Shown here: positions 11,694-23,100 of the stretch, piece by piece | How positions within the stretch are numbered: position 1 is the first letter of the stretch | How the letters are laid out: the number at the start of each line of letters is the position of its first letter | Assembly (NCBI GenBank): GCA_032717465.1 | Contig: CM064691.1 | Coordinates: forward strand, 4,861,569-4,925,568 | Direction of reading: 5' to 3' | Length of the DNA: 64,000 nucleotides | DNA from: Coenobita brevimanus | Taxonomy: Eukaryota > Arthropoda > Malacostraca > Decapoda > Coenobitidae | Notes under the pieces: model-generated | Seen by the model: the letters and a program-made list of their open reading frames with translations, nothing else | Database searches by the model: none | What the model was told of the DNA's origin: nothing | Position numbers and translations under genes: made by a program

Positions 11694-12420
11694 ACGGACG
11701 TACTTCAATTAAATTTTGTGGACATGTGGGTCATGGACCAACAAAGAGATGTTTAAATTTTGTTGCTTAGGTATCCAAGTTCGCGTCCAGGTTCAGGATT
11801 CTTTATCTTTTTTCTTTATCTTTTTTTTTTTTTTTCCCTCCATGAGATATCTCCAAAAGTTATTGATGGATATGAATGAAATTTTTGTGGATACGTGGGT
11901 CATAGGCCAAGGAAGCGTTGATTAAGTTTTGGTGATGATCTGTGTTGTCTGGTATAGGCGCTGGCGGAGGTATGCGCTCTCTGCGAGCTGTCTAGTTCAG
12001 ACTGTTATCTGTGTCCACTGATATCTCTTCCTCTCGTAAACCAACATCTCATTTCCAAATGTTTTCATCCCACCAAAATCTAGATGCCTGAACATTACAA
12101 AATCATTATGAAATAATCTCCCTTTCTTGAACTTCATCTTCCATCACCATCTCTTGCAAAACATATTTTACAGCCTAACACTGAGCACATTATAGCCGTG
12201 GAGATATTGGAAACAATCATATATGGTTTACAATTAACAGCGAGAAGATTATTGAAGCACTTCTTTGGCACTGTGTGTTGCATAGCGTGGAAAATGACAC
12301 CGTCATGGGGAGGCATACATTTTTACACCAGTGCTCGAGATTGCGAGACGGGTGTTATGTTTTGCTGGACATTGTCTGTGTTTCCCATTGTGTGTTAACA
12401 TAATAATTCGAACACTTGTG
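10820..12420. other. Repeat-rich intergenic DNA, no gene
   Basis: Contains poly-T at about 11466-11485, poly-A at 11659-11690, and blocks that recur in unit 2 and, more diverged, around 35.2 kb. The single ACAGGGAC at 11360-11367 is the empty target site of the transposon at 23658-25053. Confidence 0.5.
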
Positions 12421-13690
12421 ATTTGATTTTAACCGAGCTTGATGGAAAGATTGAGAATTATCCAAGAGGTAGATTTTTACATATAAAATGATCACAGTTC
12501 AAGGTCACAAGGCAAGGCCAACTTAAACAGTTTTAATCCGATTTAGGCCTAACTTGTTGGAAGGGTTGAGGGTAAGCCAAGAACGAAGATAATCGATTTT
12601 GAGGTTCAGTCAGATGTCAAGATCGCAGGATAAGTTCAGCCCGTGTGTATTGTATCGTACGGCTGAAATAAAAATATTAATAATAATCTCCCATGCTACT
12701 TTCTGCATGGTTTAGGAGTTCGAAGTTGGTTGCTGTAATTCAAATGATTCGTTTTTTAAATTATTTGTTTATTAATCTATTGTGTCTGTGTGTACACAAA
12801 ATAAGGAAAACAGTTTTTATCTGATTAGGCCTACAATTGGTGGAAGGGTCGAAGGTCAGCTAAGGGACTGACATATTAAATATATTTTTGAGAATCATAG
12901 TCGAACTGTCAAGGTCACACAACAGGGACAGCTTAAATAATTATTTTACTAACAGTTTTGTAGAATGGTTCACGGTACGTCAGAGATGAAGGGACTTAAC
13001 ATTTCATACACTCTGTCAGATGAAGATCACAGTTAAAAATCATAGGTTCAGATCACATGGAAGGTAAACTTATATGACTCTGATCCGAGTTGGACCAGAT
13101 TTGGTGGAAGGATTGAGGGAAATGCAAGAACGAAATTGCCCAATTATAGGAACAGGTAGACAGGGGTCAGGGTCACAGGGCAGGATCAAAATGAATTTGT
13201 GTGAACATACTAAAGCAGTTTCTATCTAATTTGAACCAAACTTGGAGGAAAGGTTGAAGGTCAGTCAGTGGGTTGGCCTATTGTTTCTGAGATCAATAGT
13301 TCAGAGGTCTAAGCCAAATGGCAAGTTCATCTTAAACACATTTATCCGATTTAAACCAAATTTTGTGCAGGTTTCAGGGTAATGCAAGGATGAACTTACT
13401 TGATTTTGATAACAATTCGTCAAAGGTCAAGGATATAGGCCAAAACATTTTTTAGTCAGTTTCGTCCACCCTAAGTGGAAAGACTGAGAGTTATCCAAGG
13501 ATAGGGAAAGTCGACTTGGAGAATGAGACACCAATGGTTAAAGTCACACGGCAAAGTCAAGTAAGTTTTGATCTCATTTAAACGAAATTTGGTGGGAGGG
13601 CTAAGGATCAGGCAAGATTAATGTAATTTGATTTTGAGAATAATCAGTCGAATGTCAAGGTCACAGGGCAAAGTCAAATGTTCTGCCATA
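12420..13690 (+). repeat. Long array of diverged AGGTCA-containing modules
   Basis: About 1.3 kb built from repeated modules: a TTTAATCCGATTT-type block, a CCAAATTTGGTGGAAGG-type block, GTCAGGCAAG, then AAGGTCACAGGGCAA. Exact TCAAGGTCA motifs lie at 12499-12507, 12909-12917 and 13655-13663, among many one-mismatch versions. The unit 2 counterpart is about 26060-27420. It is non-coding. Similar repeats are known in other invertebrate genomes, so it is probably a dispersed repeat, whatever regulatory effect it may have. Confidence 0.7.
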
Positions 13691-14302
13691 ATCCAATTAT
13701 ACGGCAGCATTGTTGTACTCTCCTAGTGTTCCCATTTGCATTCTCATTTTTTTCCCCATCGAACTATTTATGATTTAGTAATGAATGACCACACTGGACA
13801 CGTCACGATCCCATTCCATGACAAAAAGGTATAAGAAGCAAAATGCGGATGACGGAAGACAAACAGAAGCAGCCAAGGTGACAGGACTATATGTCATGTA
13901 ATCACCATAGCGCGGGTGGGGCAGGTAAGAGCTAAATACAACTTCGTCACCTTCCACCCAATTTTAAGGCTTATTCTCATCATTTGTATGGAACTGACTG
14001 AACCAAGAAAAATATTTTCAGAGTTGCTAAACAGGAGCATCCTTATAAATCAGCCACTGACTAGTACCAGAGTGATATCTGGTGTTATGTATAGAAACAT
14101 CAATGCTTCTTCCGAAAAAACATCATAGCCCTTGTATGAATAAGAATAAGGGAAAGACATAATTGCACGTCCTATATATTTTAGTGAAATATACACATTT
14201 CAGATAAGTACTCCACACACATAACATGTGTCTGATCAACAAGAAGGAACATTGATGGGACATCTATCAAGGTGAGGATGGACAAACAAACACATTAGCT
14301 CA
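13691..14302. other. Region 3' of pseudogene psiB
   Basis: No coding sequence. It aligns with about 28015-28579 downstream of B', and parts align with about 36140-37440 downstream of C. It is therefore ancestral flank or 3' UTR of the B-type genes rather than a new insertion. Confidence 0.5.
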
Positions 14303-15664
14303 TCAACCATAAGTGGTTAATGGTCCATATACAGGTCCCGGTCCTACTGTAGGCTGGTGCAGGCCTGTATGCTGGTCCGGTCCTGTAGGATGGGTAATGT
14401 GCCTCCCCGACGTAGCTCACGTCAGCCACGAAGCCAGTCTCTGTCGACGGAGTCGGTGACCTGCAGGCAGCTGTCGGGAAGGTTGACAAAGTAGGAGCTT
14501 CGCGTCCGAGTGCCCGTCACGGTCCTCGTTGTGGCCGTAGTCGTTGCCGAACCGGTCACTCACACCCCAGTCGAAGCTGTACACCGCCGGAGCCCGCGAC
14601 GGGAACATACAAGGAGTTGAAGAGTGGGGCTGGAGGGGAGATTCATGTAGAAGAACACCTGATAATATTATAAGAGCTAGTGGCATTGCTACTGGTTATA
14701 CTGGTAGACAGTTTTTAATGTTTCAATAATATAAAAGTAGTTATTAATCCATATCAAGGTGAATATATTCTTGGCTTTACCATCGCCTAATGCTAGCACT
14801 GAGGCCTCTGCATCAATAGTTACCTGTATCTATAGCATCTCGTAGAGCAATTTATTATAAAAATAGAAGTAAAGGTATAGGAATAATGTGTACCATAAGT
14901 TTGTCTTCGAATACGAAAAAAAGTATCGCTTGATTATTATAATAATTTCATTAACTTAAATTATACTGAATATATATGGAAACGCAATTCTTTAATCCAT
15001 ACTTAATAAAATGTCTTAATTATGAGTTTGTAAGAGTATCGCTTTCAAAAATCAGCTGTATGACCTCTGTTAAATACAAGTTCATTTTGTAACTAAATCT
15101 ATCGTTGAATGACAAGCTGCAGAATCGGCGGATGAAAGCTAGTTTGAGCAACGGCGTTTGAAAAGGAGTGAAATCTTCCCAAGTAATTCGTTTCAGAAGG
15201 AAGACAGTGCAGACTGTGCTGTTGGCGTTAATTTACTTAATATCATCAATCTCAGCTATGAAATTACTATAATGCTACAATTAAATGCTTTACCAACATC
15301 TATAAACGCAAGTTATTAACAAATGGCACATCTACACATTGCCTTCTTCATTGTGTGTACGGCAAATTGTAATTAAACGTAACTAAAAGTGCGTGATAAT
15401 ATTAGCGAGAGATCATTCGAACGAAAAAGAACTGCATGATACTAGTAACGATGTGTATTTGCCATGCACTGCAGCCAGGACTAATTAAAGCTGTGTGATA
15501 ATATCAGCAAGGCGTATGTACGATCAACTGCAACTAACATTGTAAAAAGGATCAGCAGCTCTGTACGCCGGCGCTGGTATGTAGTGTTGGAGAGGCCCAT
15601 ATGAGGACAGCCTGACGGGGCCTGATGACACGACAGCCGCCACAGCCAAAACAACAGCAACAGT
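14303..15664 (-). pseudogene. Cuticle protein pseudogene psiB, headless B-type copy
   Basis: Exon 2 (15539-15664) is still open and ends at a normal donor. It encodes the signal-peptide core TVAVVLAVAAVVSS and a Tyr/Pro linker. Exon 3 (14303-14593) is broken. The acceptor AG expected at 14594-14595 reads GG. Compared with B' and C there is a 1-bp insertion near residues DGHS, loss of about 3 bp near the PDGRLQK region, loss of about 2 bp in the GDSGF region, and extra bases in the GPAY tail, giving frame shifts. Exon 1 and the TATA promoter are absent. Homology with B' stops at about 16,150, where unit 2 begins. The tandem duplication breakpoint probably removed the head of the gene, and the other lesions followed. 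Confidence 0.87.
14596..15538 (-). other. Relic of intron 2 of psiB
   Basis: AT-rich non-coding DNA aligning with intron 2 of B' (28871-29794). No other gene is seen in it. Confidence 0.6.
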
Positions 15665-16144
15665 CTTGTGGGGGACGGGAGGATGTACAGATCAGGTTAG
15701 GTCGAACCAGCAGATTCATGTGAGCCAGTACCCGGTAAACAGCTTAATCACACACAAGGCTGTCTTCAACAAAACTGCTCTGTAAATTCTTGCCAAGTTC
15801 AAGGAAATATTGGGATCATTTTTCCTCAGACACTTTGCCTGAACCTGGATTATGCTTAACCACTTAAATCCAATAAGGCATTTTTTATGCAAATCTTGTA
15901 TATCTCCATAATTATGATTTTAGGCAATTTAGGAATGACTTCAGAAAAAGTTATATATGGAGATATGTGAGCCCTGCAATTTCAAACTCTTTCCTAAACT
16001 GAATTTAAGTCGTCAGGAAGGAGAAAGATTTTAACAAAAATGACATCCTCCTGCCGAATGAGACAGACTAATAAAAAGAATGTTTACAGAGACAGTATGG
16101 TAGATAGTAGATAAGGGCGATGAATTTGCAGTAAAGCAAGTTTA

Positions 16145-16160
16145 TTGTTTTTTTCCTACC
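16145..16160. other. Tandem duplication junction
   Basis: Left of about 16150 the sequence matches 30300-30395 (intron 1 of B'). Right of about 16153 it matches the 4702-4870 promoter region of gene A, starting CTACCCCTCTC. The join lies in a T/C-rich stretch, so the exact base is ambiguous by a few positions. This defines unit 1 (about 4702-16150) and unit 2 (about 16151-30395). Confidence 0.8.
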
Positions 16161-16248
16161 CCTCTCCCTCCCCATTCCAAGGCAAGCATAGCAATGTGAA
16201 CTGAAAGGCAGCGGATGTAGAGACCCACCCTGCCCCACCCCACCAGCT

Positions 16249-16262
16249 GCAGGGTGGGTGCC
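16249..16262 (+). promoter_or_regulatory. Damaged core promoter of A': TATA box deleted
   Basis: The flanks match gene A on both sides (CCAGCTGCAGGGT, then GGGTGCCCGG), but the seven bases ATATAAG present in A are missing between 16255 and 16256. No other TATA-like sequence lies 20-40 bp upstream of the expected start site. The 5' leader downstream is otherwise conserved. Confidence 0.85.
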
Positions 16263-16307
16263 CGGACCAACTCCATTCACTACATCACCATTCTTCACAC
16301 CACCAAC

Positions 16308-17268
16308 ATGAAGGTGTGTGTCCTCTTGCATTTGATCAGTGTATAATATCGGGTTTTGGAGGCCTGATACCCTCCTCTTAATGTTGTATATGCTGTGTTA
16401 ACGTTCTCATCTATTTTATTCACGTAAACTATGCCTTTAATTCTTCCAATCTGATTATTTTATTTTAAATTTATTTTTGTTGCCTAGAAATGGTTTCATT
16501 CTAATCAAGAAATTGTTTTTGTTTTTTTTTCGAACTGGAGGGGTGAGACATGACCTAAATTAACCCCTTCACAGCTAAACCTCCTTCGTAAGTTACCAGT
16601 CGTCTAGTTACAACGAGGAAATTAAAGAAAGAAAAAACGCTAGCAGAGAAAGAAGATACTGAAATGACAATAGCAAAATGTAAGAAGTTATTAAGGTCAA
16701 AAGGCAAAATATATCGGTAATGAAGTGGTGCTAGAAACCCACGTAAACTCACAATACCACGGCCCATTGAGTAAGAGGAGTTTGCCATTTTATACCAGGC
16801 TGTGTAATAATACGGCCTAATTTTATTTCTTTAGCCCGATTACGTGTTTTTTTTTTTTTTGTACTATTATTTCTATTCTTTGCTACTACCAGACGATTTC
16901 CTTCAGCTTCGGGAGAGACCTCGGGGGATGAAGAGGTTAATGGAGACTTTTTAACCCCATGAATACAGGGTCTTTGGTCTGAGTGAACAGAATCGTCTGG
17001 AGGTGTTAAGAACTGACTGAAGGGGTTTAACTTCTCACAGTATTACACAGAATGCATCTCAGTGGGAAAAAAAAAATACTCTACCTAACATGGAAGCCAC
17101 TCAGTCTTTTCAGTTAATTAAACTTTGTCCCAGTTCATGATCGATTAAAATTATTTGATATTTGTGTTTCTTTGATCCGGGTCACTGTGGAGTTTCGCTT
17201 CGTGCAGCCAAGTGTGATCAACGTAATTCATCAGTTTTGTCAGGTTGTTAATGGAGATAATTATACTC

Positions 17269-17310
<42 letters not shown>

Positions 17311-17354
17311 CTCACAGATTCAGAGTCAGCTCTAGCCCACTCAACGTTGCGGGA

Positions 17355-17397
<43 letters not shown>

Positions 17398-17857
17398 GAT
17401 ATTAATGCAGTGAATAAGTTTATAGACATTAACTTTGTTCTCCAGAAGAATTATAAACTCGGAACTGTGCGTACGAAACAAAAACCAAAAATCTAATAAA
17501 ATTTTTAATGAAGAAAAACAAAGAATCCAAGGCTGAAACCTGGAAAACTTTCCTCATCCGAGGAACACCGAAAGGAAAAGAAAGAAACTATAAGATCCAT
17601 TTATTTAAAGATGCCTGGGCACATTGTTTTTAGAAGATTTTATAGTCCATTAAAAAGACAAGCAGAAGAAGACAACTTCAGTGACGACCCATTGTAAGTA
17701 CAAAAACTGAGATAATATGTTTACTATTACATTAGACAGTTGCACAGTAAAAAGGGGGTAAGACTGTGTAGATAAACGGGTGCAACGAACACCCCTCAAT
17801 GTGAAGGATGCAAGCAGAGAGTTCAGAGAAACAGTGACGAGTACAACAGTGATGGAA

Positions 17858-17891
<34 letters not shown>

Positions 17892-18583
17892 CGACATTGT
17901 GGTGAAGAGAGAGATTGGAGCGAGTCAGTGAAACGAGGCAGCTGAAATGAGAAAAGCCTTTGATTCTACCTTGCTCAGTAATGCTGTCGGTAGTCAGTCC
18001 CTTCACAGATACACACATGATATGCTGGTACACTGGTTGTCATGGAACAGCTACTAAACCTGACCTCCTCTCTCCCACCAGACTGTTGCTGTTGTGTTGG
18101 CTGTGGCGGCTGTTGTATCATCAGTCCCAGTCAGGCTATCTTCATACGGGCCTCCAGCACACTACGCGCCTGCGCCGCCGTACAGACCAGCTCCTTCATA
18201 CAATGTTAGTAACTTGCCCACTTGATCTGTTATATGAATCACCAGGACTGATTTAGATTTCACTCAATTTTCTCACATGACTCATTCAGTATCTGCCCAC
18301 AATTAACATTTCATATCGATACAGTTTACGCCAGTTAAGCATTTAAATTCACTTCTAATGCCTACACTTTTTCAGTCGCTTTCATATAGGGTACCTGCCT
18401 AACTTGTACACATTCAAGCAATCCTCTTACAGACTATTTACTCAGAACTCTGTTCCTTACCACGGTCTTCACAACATCATCCACTTTACTTCCTCCGGCC
18501 ACTCAGCATCTCGCTTCTTTTACATATTTACCTGTTTTCATTTACTGTATCATAAATACTCAAACCCTTCCACCACTTCAAGA

Positions 18584-18614
<31 letters not shown>

Positions 18615-20674
18615 CCAGTACATCACACCCACAGTATCCTTCTGTCTTTACCACCGTTATCCTCTCGACTACATTTCCTTTCAGACCTCGCTGCTCACAG
18701 ACATTTGCAAAACTTTTAACCAGTTTACCAAAATTTCGTTCACTAGTAGCAAGAAACACAGCGTCGTCTGCATGCATTAGATGTAACATTTCATCTAACT
18801 CCATTCTCGTCTTCGCAGCTCTTGCTTTCACCTGTATCATAAGTCATTTCATTATATTTATACTGAATAATCTTTGGTACAACACACACTCCTCTCTCAC
18901 ACACTCCAACCGAACATCCATCTACTGTTAAACAAGCGTCACTGCCAATAAACAAGTTACAGCATTCAGCAACTTTCCTTGCACACCGCACCCCACATGC
19001 TTAACCTCTCCCAGATGATAACACCTGTTTTGATTCATTCATGCCATCCTCAGATTACGAGAGTGGACTTCTGAGCTGAATGAAATGGGTTAACAGTACC
19101 CAGAAGAAAAGACACCCTTTGCCAGAAGGAGTCAAAACCTTCCTTAATCCTTCTTTGTTCAATCTGACATGTCAGATTTTTTCATGTCATCAATCTCCTG
19201 CAATCCTTCTCACATATTTCCTCACATGCTTACCGTATATTCAGATGGAAAGACAGACAAATAGACATTTACTGACAGATAGATAGATAGGTAGACGTGT
19301 AAGTCTATTTTAATTTACACAATGTGAGTCTTAGTCTCGTTCCGACCTAGGAAACATTGTGATGGAGATCTTCCTACACTCATTGGGTTTTCACTGTTTG
19401 CTCCTTTAAAGTTACAGAACCAGTTGAAGTCTTGATTTCATATCTTTTCCAAAAAACTGATGTTGCTTTCTACCTTGATCACTTTCATGACTTAATTTGC
19501 TCTGTAACTGAGCTGTTTTGTATCTTCAGTGCCTGTTCCTTCAAGAAAAATCAGTTTGTCTTATTATTCTTTCAGTCCTGGAAGTTAGTGTTTCTTAACC
19601 AACTCATGTAGTTTGACGCGTCAGTAGCGTCAAATACTTTCAGGGTCGAATGAGGGTGACGAGTGAAATTTGTACAATCTGTTCTGGTAGGCAAAATTTT
19701 CCAAGAAATTTGAATCATAATCTAAGGCGTCACAGCCAGACCTAATCGAAACAAAATGAAGTAATCTAAAGATTACTACTCTTTCCCATAGCCACATGAG
19801 GCAAACTGGTATCATCCATGCTAAGTTTCATGCACTGCCAGAGCTTTATAATAGTTTTTTCCCTAAGAAACTGTCGGTCGTACAAACAGTCCTAAGCCAT
19901 ATTTGGAAATCTCTTGAAATTACGCTGTTAGTTCTTAAGCCGAATTAGCCGTGAACAAGGCTCAAACATATTGGGCTGATAATATATTTAATGTTATTTA
20001 TTTACAGTCCAGATAAACAGTCATGTTTGGGCATTTTCAATTTGTTTTGAAGTTGATAACGCAAAGCAAACATTATGAAGCCGGTATGTGGTTCATGCCA
20101 ATAAAATAAAAGGAGGGGGGGGTGAGGCAAATCGGCTAAGAATGAAATAGTTTATTGGGTTGTGTAATCGTGTTCACGTGATTGTGCCTTTCATAGCAAT
20201 CACATCGGCGAACTTGAAATTTAAAAAAGAAAAAAAGATTTCATTTCACCATTCTGTCTTTAGCTTTCATTTCTTTATTAATGTATGTTGCAGTTAACCC
20301 TTTACTTGTCAGGATATTCTCTCTGATGGATGGGTACTCTTTAAGTAAATCGATGACCTTCACACCCCATGCGTACGTGCCCACAGACGCACCCACGGTA
20401 CAACTTCGACTGGGGTGTGAGTGACGTGTACGGCAACAACTACGGCCACAGCGAGGACCGTGACGGGTACACGACGCGAGGCTCCTATTATGTCGACCTT
20501 CCCGACGGCCGCCTGCAGAAGGTCACCTACTACGTCGATGGAGACTCTGGCTTCGTGGCTGACGTCAGCTACGTCGGACAGGCGCATTACCCAGCCTTCA
20601 GGCCCGCACCAGCGTACGGGCCTGCACCAGCTTATGGACCGGGACCTGTATTTGGACCAACAACATACGGTTAA
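16308..20674 (+). CDS. Cuticle protein gene A' (tandem copy of A, no TATA box)
   Basis: Coding exons are 16308-16313, 18082-18204 and 20387-20674, encoding 138 residues, with splice sites identical in type to gene A (GTGTGT donor, CCCACCAG acceptor, GTTAGT donor, CCCACAG acceptor). Signal peptide, Tyr/Pro linker, Rebers-Riddiford domain (about residues 48-103) and GP-rich tail are all intact. By eye it differs from A at three residues: two in the linker, and Ser to Thr in the DGY(S/T)TRGSY part of the domain. Intron 1 is 1,768 bp against 836 in A because of a ~0.9-kb insertion. The core promoter has lost its TATA box, and only about 150 bp of the ancestral upstream region survives before the junction with psiB DNA. 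The frame is functional on paper. Expression is doubtful, or may use another start site. Confidence 0.82.
16757..17671. other. ~0.9-kb insertion in intron 1 of A', absent from A
   Basis: Unit 1 runs continuously through the matching point (about 5280-5300), whereas unit 2 carries this block. It includes (TA)n at about 17272-17307 and (GT)n at about 17357-17393, and a run of lysine/asparagine-coding AT-rich DNA. No transposon ends or target duplication could be defined. Confidence 0.6.
17861..17889. repeat. (AG)n microsatellite in intron 1 of A'
   Basis: Pure AG repeat at the site matching 5464-5495 in unit 1. Confidence 0.9.
18500..18960 (-). mobile_element. LINE reverse transcriptase relic in intron 2 of A'
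   Basis: The duplicate of the relic at 6150-6600 and slightly better preserved. On the minus strand it reads ARAAKTRMELDEMLHLM then HADDAVFLATSERNF and KLVKSFANVCEQRG, ending VVEGFEYL. LDEMLHLM before the ADD motif is typical of LINE reverse transcriptases. Interrupted by (CT)n at 18583-18611. Confidence 0.72.
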
Positions 20675-20785
20675 ATGACACTAACGATATTTTTAGGTCC
20701 TGCAGTCACTGCAGTCACTACGAAGCCAACAGCACAACCCAACCTCTATACCATATCTTTCACCAATTATTTATAACAGGTAATG

Positions 20786-20791
20786 ATTAAA
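20786..20791 (+). terminator. Possible poly-A signal of A'
   Basis: ATTAAA 112 bp downstream of the stop codon, matching the position in gene A. Confidence 0.42.
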
Positions 20792-21399
20792 GATGCATCT
20801 TTAACTAAGTAAAGTAAAGATTTTTCATTCACCTAAAACAATAAGCCCACGTAATATATTGTTCTTTGGCAATTATATAAAAATATGACAGTAACCCAAC
20901 GCACGGAAACACCAGCAGGACACCAGCTTATCCTGAGAAGCATATCAATAGCCGTCGGTTAGTTTTGTTATAATTTTGCCACCAGCTTGTCAAAAATCTT
21001 GCTTTTTGTGCACCTCCATTATGTCATCAGATTATTAATTTTGTCACATTGCTGACTGCTTCACAAAATTTCCGAAGGCTACATAACTGTAAAACAGCAA
21101 TGAAAAACTATTATTATTATTGAGTAGTTATTTAATATCAGAACTTGTATCAGATATCTTCAAAACAACTATAATATATCATACATACATGCCTGTATCA
21201 TCATCATGAAGTTCCACTCCCTCTTACCCTTCTATCCTTAACGCGGTCCAAGAAAGAAAAAGTGATGGACAGTGGACACGCTTAAGACGGGAGGGTTTGG
21301 TGGGATTGGAGGTGGGCGACACAGCGACATCTGCGGAACAGTCAGATTAGATAAGAGATTTTGGCCAATCTTGATTGAGTACTGAGAGTTAGCCATGGA

Positions 21400-21560
21400 T
21401 GATGAGATCTGAATTTTTGGAATAATAGGTCGATGATCAAGGTCACAGAACAAGGTCAAAAGATGAAAGGGCTACGAGTCAGGCAAGAATGAAGCATTTT
21501 TTTATTTTAATAGCAATCGTTCGAAGGTCAAGGTCACAGGACAAAGCCAAATCATCGGCT
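21400..21560 (+). repeat. AGGTCA-rich repeat segment (unit 2 copy)
   Basis: Counterpart of 8990-9180, again with TCAAGGTCACAG motifs. Confidence 0.6.
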
Positions 21561-22099
21561 CCTTGACAACTCTCTGAGTAGCCTAATGAAATTTTAGTTT
21601 TGTTGTGTTTTGTTTTTTTTAATTTAATTTAGGCTACTTCAGGGTCTGCAATTGTACCACAGGGTGAACATGGACATAAAGGAAACAAACTTAATCTGAC
21701 AGTGACAGGTGATATAATCGAATCCAAGGCCTTCCAGTTGCAAGCTGCGTATGTTACCACTGCACCACCGGCTGTCTCCCAGTGAAGCTCTATGGTTTAC
21801 GATGTAGAGCCATGAACAAAAGTTTGCGAACAATCCTCCGCTGGTATTGTCCTACCTTCCATAGTACTCACTCTTCTCACGCGACAGAGTATCCTTCCCT
21901 CTCATACTCTTATGTTGTGTGTTTCATATTGCTGTTACATACAAATAGTTCCTGTAATACTTTTCACTCACACAGCCAGCAGAGTAGTGTCAGTGATCTT
22001 TTGCTGTGCCAGTGCCAGACCGTTTCACCCTTCACCATCAGTCAACACGTAACTTTCCTTGTCTTATCCCCAATCATGGTCGGCCGCCCTTGTGCATTT

Positions 22100-22338
22100 T
22101 CCTGGGTTGCTGATGGTGTAATAGAGCGTTCAGCCCACACTTCGAAAAACAGGGTTCGATTCCAGGGTCAGCCAGTGTTCATCGAAGTTTGTTTGCCTTA
22201 TGTCGCTGTTCATCCTCCAGTACAGTTAGGGACCTGGATGGAAATTTAATTGCTGCATGTCGTATTCAATGGGAAGATTGTGACCGTGAAAAGTGTCCAC
22301 CCCAATGCTCCTCGTGCAGTTGACACGCATTAATTATA
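22100..22338 (+). mobile_element. Eroded tRNA-derived SINE (unit 2 copy)
   Basis: Counterpart of 9727-9966. The B box region (GGTTCGATTCC) is retained, but the A box has a deletion (GGTGTAATAGAGCG). Confidence 0.55.
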
Positions 22339-22340
22339 AA

Positions 22341-22561
22341 GTCCGTATTTTCATCGTATGAGGAACCTCCCGAACACCTTTCGTTAAGCGATCTATATTA
22401 TTTATTACACCTTACTGTTCACTTCTGTTTTACCTACCCCTTTCCAATATCTTCATATTCTTCATAAATAACTACGAAATGACAATAACCACCCCGGTCC
22501 ACAAATAAATCGCTCAGGAAGAGGTGTTGGGGAACTATCTTAACCAACGGGAATACGAGCC
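22341..22561. mobile_element. MITE with ~50-bp inverted ends, copy 3
   Basis: Counterpart of the unit 1 copy at 9970-10190, with ends GTCCGTATTTTCATCG and GGGAATACGAGCC. Confidence 0.62.
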
Positions 22562-22767
22562 TAAACCTTCCTCTCACGTCTCCACCATCTTTGTGTGTCG
22601 TGTCCTCCTTCCGCAAACGAGTACCCAGTTCTCTCGTACCTCCCTCCTCGCCGCCTCCCCCCTCACCGAGTCCCTTCATGCCATCTGAACCCCGTCAGTC
22701 CTAGACATTTATATTGTACCCGCACGTCCGGAAGCGCGATGGGGTATTGTATCACTGGGTACTAGAC

Positions 22768-22771
<4 letters not shown>

Positions 22772-22821
<50 letters not shown>
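22772..22821. repeat. (CT)n microsatellite
   Basis: Pure CT repeat at the place where unit 1 has (TC)n plus (TA)n. Confidence 0.9.
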
Positions 22822-22823
<2 letters not shown>

Positions 22824-22914
22824 TCTGTTTATATGTCTGTCCCGTCGTCTTTTTGTCTGTGGAAGAAATAACTCAATTTTTTTCTGATTTAGAAGGTCGA
22901 AAAATTGACAAGTT

Positions 22915-23100
22915 TTTCCCAAAATGACGTTCTGTTTTTGAGAGCCAGAGGTCAAAAGTCAAGGTCACATGGTGAAGTCTACTTAAACCATTTTTATCCG
23001 ATTTCGACCAAACTTGACGGAAACGTTCAGGATAAGGCAAGACTGGAGGAATACAGTTTTGAGAACAATAATCCAGAGGCCAAGGTCAAAGGCTCGCCCC
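22915..23100 (+). repeat. AGGTCA-rich repeat segment (unit 2 copy)
   Basis: Counterpart of 10620-10815, containing AAAAGTCAAGGTCACATGG. Confidence 0.6.
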
